Source: Takakia lepidozioides
Lineage: Eukaryota; Streptophyta; Takakiopsida; Takakiales; Takakiaceae
Direction: 5' to 3'
Length of the DNA: 64,000 nucleotides
Assembly: GCA_030704615.1 (NCBI GenBank)
Contig: CM060732.1
Span: 75,495,053-75,559,052, forward strand
How positions within the stretch are numbered: the stretch's first letter is position 1; the number at the start of each line of letters is the position of its first letter. Under the pieces are notes generated by a model. The model was given only the letters and a program-made list of their open reading frames with translations, was not told the DNA's origin and made no database searches. This document shows, one piece after another, positions 33,491 through 43,479 of the stretch. Both the position numbers and the translations under genes were made by a program.

Positions 33491-36400
33491 TTAGCGTATC
33501 AGGTACATTGAATGTGGAGTTTTCACCTTGAAGCTAACTTGGCTGACATCATCGTTATGACGTCTTATTGACGTATAGCTCGGGCTTAGTTGGATATCGT
33601 TGATGAAACTCTTGGACTTTGTTAGATGCATTGGCGAGGATGGATGAAGGTTCTTACGTTCGTTCGCTGATGTCATAGCCTTTCCAATGTACGAAATACT
33701 CAAGACGTTTATACTTGATGCGAAGTCTAGGACTTCGTCGACTTCATACTCAATTTCCTGATTGACTTCGACTGGTGGAGGTGGTATGGAGACTCTCCCT
33801 GGAATATTCGATGGATGATACAACTCCAATAATGAAACATGAAAGACTGGATGGATGCGCATACTTCGTGGGAGTTCAAGCCGAAACTGACCGATTTATT
33901 TGTCAAATAATTTTGAATGGTCCCAGGCGTTGATAATCTAACTTCTTTGATGGTCGCGAGGTTTGTATATCTCGTCGAAGAAGCCACACACGATCTCCGA
34001 CCTTGAACTGGGGTTGGAGTTGACGATGTTTATCTGCATACTCCTTGTATTGTTTTTGAGCTTCTGCGAGGTGGGATGTAAGCTCCTTGTGAATCGTAGC
34101 AAGATGAGTAGCAAGGTTTTCTGCAGTAAGGCTTCCAACAGTCTTCATGTGGAAAGGGTTTGCTCGAGGATGACAACCATAATTGAAGAAAAATGAAGTT
34201 TGTTTGGTCGAAGAATGTATAGTGTTGTTGTAGGCAAACTCAGCCAATGACAGAAGGTCCGTCCAATTATTTTGGTGATAATTTATCGTACAGCGAAGAT
34301 ACTGCTCCAAAATCTGGTTTACACGTTCGGTTTGACCATCAGTCTGTGGATGATTAGCTGTAGAGAGGTTGATCTTAGTATCCAATATATGAAATAATCC
34401 CCTCTAGAAATTTGATATGAACTGTGGTCCTCGATCAGATACGATGTCCTTCGGGAGTCCATGAATATGGTAGATATTATTGAGGAAGAGTCTTGCACTT
34501 TCCTCGCCGGTAACCGTCTTATTACATGGAATGAAATGTGTCATCTTCGTAAAACGATCTACAATAACAAGGATTGAATCGGTGGTCTTGGAAATTGGAA
34601 GGTCCGTAATAAAGTCCATAGATACGGACGACCATGGGCCCTCGGGAATGGATAATGGTTAAAGAATGTCGTAAGGTATTTCGTGGTCCCTTCGCTCTAG
34701 CACACGTGTCACAAGATTTTATAAATTCTTTCACGAGTTTCCACATCTGCGGCCACCAATAGTCCCTGGATATCAATTCCAATGTTTTGTTGAAGCCGAA
34801 ATGTCCTATAGTCGGAAGATCATGACATGTTTGAAGAATTCGAAGTCGTGTAGGTCCTGGAGGTACATAGAGAAGTTCCTTGAAGTAAAGTAAGCCATTT
34901 TTGAATTCGAAGTCGTTTGTAACATGTGGGTTGTCTCGAGGTTGATTTAGTTGACTTCGTAGTGTCATAGTAAAATGGTCGCTCTTCAGTGCTTCCTGAA
35001 TCTCCTTTATGATCTCTGCATCGTCATAGGTGGACATGGATAGCATATTCAATTGGAGATTTGCTGGTTTCAAGATAATGGATTTTTGTTGGTCAAAAAC
35101 TGCATCCCCTTCTTTTGGCGCAAGATACGATCGTCGAAAAAGAGCATCTGGTTTTCTTTGAAGATGTCCGGGATGGTAGGTAATAACAAAATCAAACCTT
35201 GCTAGTGACATACTCCATCTCGCTTGACGTCGATTCAAAGCACGAGCACTCATAAAATATTCGAGGTTTTTGTGATCGGTATAGACAGTGACCTGATGTT
35301 TAGCCCCCTCCAATAGATGTCGCCACTCCTCAAAAGCATCGATAATCGATAGAAGTTCTTTGTCATGGATTTCATAATTGATCTCCGCAGCGGAAAATTT
35401 GCGAGAACAAAAACCAACAGGATGAAGTCGGCCATCTGTACCGTATTGAGAGAGTACCGCGCCAAGTGCAAAGTCCGATGCATCTGCTTCTAAGAAGAAT
35501 GATTTAGATGGGTCTGCATGTACCAGTATTGGAGCCGTTATAAATGTCTGCTTCAGCCTTTCAAATGCCTGGTCAGCCTTCTCATCCCATACAAATTTGT
35601 CTTTCCCTGTGAGTCGTGTCAATGGTGCAGCAATTTTGGAATAGTCATTGATGAAGATTCGATAGAAATTTGCAAAGCCCAGAAAATATTGTACATCTCG
35701 GACCGAAGTTGGTTTAATCCACTCGATGATGGTTTGTATTTTCTTCTGATCCATAAAGACGCATTTGTCGGAAATAATGTAGCCCAGAAATTCGACCTCA
35801 GATTGATGGAAAAGACATTTCTCCAACTTGGCATATAGTCATATTTCTCTTAATTTATCAAGGACAAGGCGTACATGGCGGCCATGTTCTTCTTCATTAT
35901 GTGAAAATACCAAAATGTCGTCCAAATAAATGACTACAAAGTCATCTACAAATTCTCGAAAGATGTCATTCATCATATGTTGGAAAATTGCTGGAGCATT
36001 GGTAAGACCGAAAGGCATAACACTGTATTCAAAATGTCCATACCTTGTTCGAAAAGCTGTTTTCCATTCGTCTCCTTCTTTTATCCGTACAAGGTTATAG
36101 GTTCATCTCAAGTCGATTTTGGTGAAAATCTTCGCTCGTCCCAGCTGGTCGAAAAGCCCAGAAATCAGCGGCAACAGATAACGATTCTTGATTGTGATTT
36201 TGTTGAGACCGCGATAGTCGATACACATGCGTAATGATCCGTCCTTCTTTTTCACAAACAATGTAGGCGCCCCCGCGGATGATTTTGAATGTCGGATGAA
36301 GTGCTTTGACAAATTTTCATCAATGTATTCACGTAATGCAGCCAACTCCGTCTGGGATAAGTTATAGATTGGGCCGAATGGTGATTGGGGTCCTTCTTGT

Positions 36401-37934
36401 AACTCAATTGCACAGTCATAAGATTGATGTTCTGGCAACATGTCTACATTTTTCTTCTCGAAGACATATTTGAAATCTTGATATTGAGCGGGTAATGTTG
36501 AAGTACCTTTGTCTGTTGTGGTCTTGATCGGAGTCGCATAAAGTGCAAATGCCGCCTCCTTTTTGGTAGCTCTCATGAAAGCTCTAGCTCCAAGGAATAG
36601 GGGTTGAATACCTTTGATATTTCTACATTTTTGTCTTGAAGAAATTTTTCGCGATCGCCAGTCGATGTCGGGATGGTGAAGTACGAACCAGGGAAGTCCA
36701 AGGATCACAGGATCCGTTGGAAACTGGATGACATTGAAAACAATATGTGATGTTTGATCTTTAAGCTTCACTTCAAGTGGTCGAGTTTCATGGTCCACAT
36801 TTCTTGATGCTAACGGTTGTCCATCGATGATTTCAACGGGGGTCGATAGTTTCTTCTTTACGAGCGTTAAATTGTATTGTTTCGCAAAGTTTTTGTCCAT
36901 AAAACAAGCTGAAGCTCATGAGTCTAAAAGTGCTTCTACAGCGATATCTCGATTTTCTATTCTGATTTTTACCGGAACTGTGAAGCAAGGTGCATGATCT
37001 GGAGGTAGAAAGAGACATTTTTTCGATAAGGAATTTGTGGTGTCCAGCCGCATGGTCCCTACTGTGACTAGACATCTTCGTTTTCCGACCTCCACATATC
37101 GAACACTTGAGTTGTGCCCCGAGCTTTGAATCTTATATTGTTGGGGCAGTTTAATGCTATGTGATCTTCTTCTCCGCAATAGAGGCATAATCCATTCGAG
37201 CACCGTCTTTGTTTTTCTTGTGGCGTCAATGGCTTGAATCGGACAGCATCAATTTGCATAAGATCACTACTGGATGTCTAATGGATCGTTGTCTTTGGTG
37301 TCGTAGTAGCAGTGGCATGATGCGTCGTCGACCATCCAGATCGCTTCTCTTGATGTCTTTCGAATAAACGATTATCGCATGCAATGACTTGGGTGATGAA
37401 TTCACTTAGTGTGCTCACGTTTGGCATTGTCAACAACAAATCTTTTACATCATCTTTTAGTCCACATCGAAACTGACTAATGAGGCTCTTCTCATTCCAG
37501 TCGAGGTCGTACGCAAGTTGTCGAAATTCGGCAGCATAAACGGAAGCAGGACGTGCTCCTTGTGGAAGATTTCGCATATTTGTTTCTGCAACTCTCTCTC
37601 TATCATTCTCTCCAAACGTTGCAGTGAACTCGGACATGAATGCTTCAAAATTATATAGTAAATGCGAATTTTTTTTCCAATAGCGGTGCAAACCAAGATA
37701 GGGCAGTGCCTAATAGAAGGGTGCCCACGAATCCCACTTGAATACCTTTATCGGGGTAGCATTGTGGATGTAGTCGTAGGAATAGTCGTACTTGTTGAAC
37801 AAAACCGCAAAATCTTGATCTCGTCCCATCAAATTTCTCGGGTATGCTGATCTTTGGTTCTCTCGTAATCTATTGAAGATAAACCGTTGCAGTAGGAGTT
37901 GTTGCAGTAAGGACTCATATGGTTGAAGATCCAT
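33491..37934 (-). pseudogene. Gypsy B gag-pol, several stops
   Basis: From 37934 down: gag (FMSEFTATFGENDRERVAE, about 37630) and a CCHC knuckle CLYCGEEDHIALNC (about 37175). In the protease, the active motif D-S-G-A reads D-S-stop-A (TGA at about 36916-36918). RT follows ([20 protein letters not shown], about 36220; IYLDDILVF at about 35920), with a stop after TKIDLR at 36103 and another near 35837. RNase H is at about 35500 (FFLEADASDFALGAVLSQY). Integrase has an H-C-C zinc region (about 34770) and a core at 34620-33903 with a stop after ISNF. A chromodomain start lies at about 33760 (EYEVDEVLD) and then loses frame. Dead, but only lightly decayed. Confidence 0.93.
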
Positions 37935-38138
37935 TGTTCGACTTCTTTAACTCTGAAATTTGTTATTGTAAATTGTGGAGAGCGTTGCCAAGATCTTGAG
38001 ACTTATCAGCTTGCAATTGGGCGGTAGATGTATGAAGTTCTTGCATCTTGAGCTGAAGACTTTGCAATGTGGTGACCATTTCCGCAAATGTGCCTTCCAT
38101 CTTAACTAACTAAAGAACAAACTTTAGTCTCGCCAAAC

Positions 38139-38775
38139 TGTCAAGGACGAGAACATGACTGAATACAAACAAGAGATAAAACTTGAGGTACAAGGCTAAA
38201 CAAGAAGTCAAGGTCGGCGTGGCCGAATGCACGATGAGTAAATAAGAATCAAGACGATCTTTATAACAATGAACAAGAGTACAAGATATTGAAACACGAC
38301 TTGAATACTGGAATGCTGGAAACTGGACTGGAGTACCAGATACTGGAAACTAGACTAGAGTACTGGGAACTGGACTAGAGTATTGGGAATTGGAAACAAG
38401 AGTAGCTTGAACTGGTGTTGGCGAGGCTGAAGAGTGTCCAGTCTCGCCTCCTATATATACTAGCTACTAAGAAGCTTCCCCTATGGAGGTTTCTTGCTGA
38501 AGAAGTTTCCAAGATTAAACAAAGGTTTCTTGATGGAAAAGCTTCCTTAAACAAATGAGGTATCTTGATGGAGAAGTTTCCTCCAAATGAAGCTTTCTAA
38601 GTAGTTTCCCAAGTTACTCTTGATAATTTGGTAAACTCCCGGTAACTTAGTAAGTAATGGTAAATCATAGTAGATCATGGTAAAACATGATAAGTCATGG
38701 TAATTTCCGATAACATGGTAACTTGGTAACTTTTGGTATTTACTCCTGGTAAGTTCTTCTGGGCTGTCCGTGACA
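38139..38775 (-). repeat. Gypsy B 5-prime LTR
   Basis: 637 bp; for this minus-strand element it is the upstream LTR. The internal bases next to it read, on the minus strand, gtttGGCGAGACTAAAG. This is not the usual initiator-Met site, so the primer tRNA is unassigned. Confidence 0.93.
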
Positions 38776-38780
38776 CAAGG

Positions 38781-40167
38781 TAGACAACTACTCTTGTGAG
38801 TTGTATCAGGAAACAGACGCCTTGCGTAAAGAAAGTCAGTTAATGTTCGTGAATGGGACAATTTCGGGAACTAACGTGTCGTTGTTGGTGGACACAGGAG
38901 CGTCGCACTCCTTCATGACACCGGCAACGGCACGAAAGTTGGGGCTTTCGACAAATGACGTGGGGGCCTCTATTGAAGTGCGTTCTGCCAAAAGAGAACC
39001 ACAACCGGCGACGAGGTTGGCGTTCGATGTTCCTTTTCAGCTGGGGAGTTGGGAGGGACGTGAGAACTTTACCATTTGCGAGATCGATGGAGTGGATCTC
39101 ATTTTGGGGATGACCTTTTTGAGCAAAGTCAGAGCGGTCATAGATGGCCGCAGTAATCACGCTACCGTGTGGGAATGGTGGCGAAGTTTTAAAAGTGTCA
39201 GAAATGCCCAACCTAGTGGGAGGTCAAATAAACCTGCTGTCAGCAAAGGAGTGGGCCGTGGAGGAGCCACACGAGCCCCAGTTTTTGCTTTACGTAAGAC
39301 AAGTGAAGGGAGAAGGTGATAGAGAGCTGAGCCCAGATTGGATCAAGGGGATTTTGGAGAAATACCAGGATGTGATGCCGGAGGATTTACCAAGCGGCTT
39401 GCCACCGCGAAGAGGAGTTGGCCACAAGATTGAGGTGATACCGAGATCGGAGCTACCTGCCAAGGAGGCCTACCGGTTGAGCCACAAAGAGTTGGTCGAG
39501 CTGAAGGCTCAGCTCAAGGATCTAATGTCAAAGGGGTACATCCGGCCGAGTACGTCACCCTACGGAGCCCCGGTGCTATTCGCAGACAAGAAGGATGGGA
39601 TGTTGCGGATGTGTGTCAATTATAGGGCTCTGAATAATGTGACTATCAAGAACCAGTACCCTTTGCCAAGGATCGACGACCTCTTCGATCGGTTGGCAGG
39701 AGTGAAGTATTCCAGCCGGATCGATTTGCGCTCTGGCTACCATCAAATCCGAGTGGCGGAAGGAGATGAGGAGAAGACCGCGTGCAGGACAAGATATGGT
39801 TCATATGAGTTCTTGGTGATGCCTTTTGGGCTCTCCAACGCACCCGCGACCTTTAGCACACTAATGAATAATTTTTTCCAAGAGTGGTTGGATGACTTTG
39901 TGATCGTGTACATCGACGACATCTTGGTATATTCGAAAACAAATGAAAAGCACCTAGAGCACCTCAAAAGGGTGTTCCAGAAAATGTAGGAAGGGAAGCT
40001 GTATGCCAAAGCTTCAAAGTGTGAATTCGAGGTCACAAAAGTGGAGTTCTTGGGGTATGTGATTACACATGATGGGATCAAAATGGATACCAAAAAGGTG
40101 AGGGTGATCTTGGACTGGGAGTCTCCGACTTCGGTCCCGGGAGTGCGATCATTCCTAGGACTCGCCT
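38781..40167 (+). pseudogene. Gypsy A protease and reverse transcriptase, N-terminal pol
   Basis: Continues gag from 32276. Protease LLVDTGASHSFM with intact D-T-G (about 38890) and an ILGMTFL block (about 39100). A frameshift at about 39180 leads to the RT frame (39144-39989): [20 protein letters not shown] (about 39560), RSGYHQIRV (about 39735), and [10 protein letters not shown] with the catalytic Y-x-D-D (about 39910). A stop after FQKM (39987-39989) is followed by in-frame KLYAKASKCEFEV. The CACTA element at 40168 cuts the sequence within the RSFLGLA block. Confidence 0.92.
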
Positions 40168-41259
40168 CACTATAGGAAAAAAGGGGGGGGGGGGGGGGGG
40201 GGTCGACGCCGCGGCGTCGTAAAACAACCCTTTTCGCGTGGAGGAAAAAACCAAATTTGCGACGCTCAGGCGTCGCAAGCCCGTCGCCAAAAAAACGTTG
40301 CAAATTTACGACCAATGGGGGTCGCAAATATGCGAAACCACGATTTGCGACGCCGACGCGATTTGCATCGCCCGGGCGTTGGACAAAAAAATAAAAAAAA
40401 CCCTACTCTGCAATGCAAATTTAGCACCGTCTGGGGGTTGCAAAGTGCGACGCCCGGACGTCACAATTTAAGGGGGTACATTTGAATTTAGGCGGGAAAA
40501 TTTGAATTTGATTTTTGAATTTCAAAAACTTGTTGACCATTGACTCCGACGTTGACCATTGACTCCGGTTCTGTCTAATGGCGATATATTCATTGTTCTA
40601 CATATATCATGTAACGCATACTTGAACCTAAGATCTCCACGTTATAACATTTCTAAGACACAACAAATTAACCAACACACCTACGCTACATCTATGTATC
40701 ACAAAAACAATATATATATATATATAAAGATTTCCTTCAAGTTCCTTCTAAGGGGGTCTCTCTTGTGACGCCAGGGAGTTGCAACCTCCACAGCCTTAGT
40801 GCCCAACCCCAGCCCCAGCATCGTCGCCGTTGTTGTACCCGCCCACCGCTAGGCGCCCCAAGCGACGTCCTTGTGTGGACCTAAGCTGACCACAACACCA
40901 TTGCGACCCCCTGTGGCGACGCCGTTGCGACCCCCTAACGGCGCAACGTTGGGCGTCCCAGCGCGGGGCGCCCCCAGCGACGCTTTAGTGACGCCTAGGG
41001 GTCGCAACGTCCAAAAATATTATTAAATAAAATAAAATCTTAGATTTCCAACGCCGGGGTGTCGCAAAAAAAAAATCCGTCGCAGCGAGGGTCATCTTTC
41101 CCCCTTCATGCCACCTTACGACGGCTGGGCGTCGTAATGGTGTCGCAGCGGGGGATTGCGACGCCAGGGTGTCGCAAAGAAAACGTCGCGTGCTCAGCGC
41201 AGCGCGAGGCGTGGGGGCGCGGTCGGCGTCGCAAACCCCCCCCCCCATTTGCTGTAGTG
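40168..41259. mobile_element. Non-autonomous CACTA (En/Spm) transposon
   Basis: The 1092-bp element begins CACTATAGGAAAAAAGGGGG and ends with CCCCATTTGCTGTAGTG, whose complement begins CACTACAGC. Three-base flanks CCT (40165-40167) and TCT (41260-41262) fit a 3-bp target duplication with one change. Removing the element plus one copy restores the gypsy A reading frame exactly (GLA-SYYRKYV). Both subterminal regions hold many copies of GCGACGCC and GGCGTCGCAA in both orientations, the usual CACTA transposase-binding arrangement. G and C homopolymers adjoin the ends. No transposase is encoded. Confidence 0.92.
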
Positions 41260-42880
41260 TCTCCTATTACCGAAAGTATGTGAGAAATTTTGCCAAGATT
41301 GCGGGGCCGCTGTCAGACCTTCTGTGTAAAGCCAAAGTCTGGGTATGGAACACCTTTTGTGGCCAAGCTTTTGCCGAGTTGAAGCCGTGGATGGCGGAAG
41401 CTTCAGTCCTCAAAATCTCGGAGTTCGACCGTCCATTTGAGATTCATACGGATGCGTCGGACTTCGCAATTGGGGATGTGCTCATGCAGGATGGACGTCC
41501 AGTGACTTACGAAAGTAAGAAACTGAATAAAGTGGCGCGAAGGTGGCCTATGCACGAGAAAGAAATGAAGGGGGTGGTGCATTGCCTTGAGCTTTGGCTC
41601 CACTATGTTGGTTCCAACCCGGTGAAGGTGTTCATTTACAATGTCACGGTGAAGTATTTTGCCATGCAGCCTAAGTTGTCTCCAAAACAACTGAGGTTGC
41701 AAGACATTTTGGCGGTGTTCGACGTGGATATCCAGTACAAACTGGGACGGGACAATGTGGTGGCCGATGCTTTAAGTAGAAAACAACAGCTCATGTTGGT
41801 GTACAGGGGCGAGACGGCGCTCCAAAGGAAGGCTTACCGGAAGGATGAGATGGCGAAGTCCGTGATGCGGGACTTGAGGATGGGGGTTAAATCGCAGTTT
41901 TTCTTGCACAATGGACTGCTTCGGTACAAGCAAAAGCGCCTCTACGTGCCGAAGGGAGGGATCAGAGATAGTCTCCTGAGAGAATGCCATGATGACCCGC
42001 TTGCGGGCCCTGGCAGAGCCAAGCGCACCGCGGCACTATTGAAGAAAGAGTATTTCTGGCCCAAGCTGAGGGAGGAGGCCGAGGGGTATGTCAAGACATG
42101 CACCACATGCCAACAAAACCGGAGCGAGTACAAAAAGCAAACGAGGCTGTTACAACCCTTACCGATTCTAGAGGGGTCTTCGGAAAGTGTCTCGATGGAT
42201 TTCATAACTGCTATGCCGCTGTCAAAAGGCGACGCAATCATGGTGGTGGTGGATAGGTTCAGTAAAATGGGTCATTTCATTCCCACCAAGGAGACGGCAA
42301 CGACGCAGAAGACAGGGCGACTTTACTTTGCCCACGTCTTCAAGCATCATGGACTCCCGATGGATATTGTCTCGGACCGCGATCCAAAGTTTACAAGTAA
42401 ATTTTGGCGGGCACTTTCGAAGAAAATGGGGACGAGGCTCAAGATGAGCACCGCCTTCCAACCTACGACGGACGGCCAAATGGAAAGGGTAAATTCCGTG
42501 GTGAAGCAGATCTTGCGGAATTACGTGTTGGCAGACCAATCAGACTGGGTAGAGCACTTGGATGCGGCAAAGTTATGTTATAATAACACAAAACACTCCG
42601 CAACGGGAGTTTCCCCTTTTGTTTTGGTCTATGAAAAAGCACCTCTGGTGCCGACAAGTTGGGTCGCCCAAGACGTTGAGGAACCGGCAGCAGCAGCGGT
42701 GCTGGAAGAACGCGAGCGTTTGTTGAAGCTCGAAAAGTATAACATTGCCAAAGCTAGAAAACGGTATGAACGGCAGGCGAATCGGAAGCTCAGGGAAGTT
42801 AAGTTTGAGGCAGGCATGGAGGTGTGGTTGAACATCAAGAATTTCCGACTACCTCCGAAAGTGAGTCCGAAGTTCGTACC
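41260..42880 (+). pseudogene. Gypsy A RNase H and integrase, C-terminal pol
   Basis: Resumes with SYYRKYVRNFAKIAGPL. RNase H has IHTDASDFAIGDVLMQ (about 41440), GRDNVVADALSRK (about 41745). The integrase zinc region H2C2 follows (HDDPLAGPGRAKRTAALLKK then CTTCQQNR, about 41985-42120). The D-D-E core includes SVSMDFITAMPL (about 42190), DIVSDRDPKFTSKFW (about 42365) and FQPTTDGQMERVN (about 42460). The frame is open to a stop near 42921, but integrase similarity ends at about 42877 (VSPKFV), just where another CACTA-like word begins. The C-terminus is therefore lost. Confidence 0.92.
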
Positions 42881-43137
42881 ACTACAACAGATCGTGGTAT
42901 ATCTGACTGTCGAGCCATGGTAATCATGGTTTTTTTTATTTTGACCATGACTTCCCTGTATTGTTGGACCAAATGGGGCTTCACGTAGTCGTTGAAATGA
43001 CTACGTGACGTCCTTTGGGTGACTACTTTGGTAGATGTCGTCATGACTGCATGGCTCCGCACTAGACGGATGGTTGGTCAACGATGGTTGGCCAACGCGA
43101 GCTCACCACCAAATAGTCGTCGGAATGACTTCTAGTG
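42880..43137. mobile_element. Possible small CACTA-like insertion
   Basis: Starts CACTACAACAGATCGTGG, close to typical CACTA ends, exactly where gypsy A integrase homology stops. It ends TTCTAGTG. Inside, GTCGTYGRAATGACT-like words occur in both orientations (hairpin CGTAGTCGTTGAAATGACTACG at about 42983-43004). No matching 3-bp flanks were found, so the assignment is tentative. Confidence 0.4.
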
Positions 43138-43479
43138 CAAGCCTGGTAGCCAAAAGGTTTTTTTTTTTTTTTAAGTTGTTTATAGGGTTGCCCATGAGAG
43201 GGCTTGGACTTAGTTTTCTTTTTCTTTTTCTCCTGCGCGGTTTCTTAGTATCGAGCTGTTGTGTTGTGTCATGGACCTGTCATGGAACGCGATGATCGCA
43301 GGATAGGGGCGTGGGATGGAGGCTTTGCTATTCTTGAGCTACTGATGCATGAAGGGGCGAAGCGCATCCTGCACCGCAACCGCAATGGGCTCTTGGCTCC
43401 TGTTAGTACCATGATTTGGTATTCTTCCTGATGTTTACAAGGTTCTTGGGAGAGATAGCTTGGTCTTAGCAGTCCGTGT

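Larger units (their letters stand above)
32277..38775 (-). mobile_element. Ty3/gypsy chromodomain element B (chromovirus), inserted in gypsy A
   Basis: The element is 6.5 kb. LTRs 32277-32963 and 38139-38775 share TGTCA..TGACA ends. Both sides carry the exact 5-bp target duplication CAAGG (32272-32276 and 38776-38780). The polypurine tract on the minus strand (AGAGGAGGAGGTGA) abuts the 3-prime LTR. Internal minus-strand coding gives gag, a CCHC knuckle, protease, RT, RNase H, integrase and a damaged chromodomain. The integrase wording (MDFITDLPISKTTDS, HPQTDGQTERVNQILEQYL) is close to fungal-type chromoviruses such as Tcn1, a lineage reported from mosses and lycophytes. The lineage assignment is an inference. 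Confidence 0.92.
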
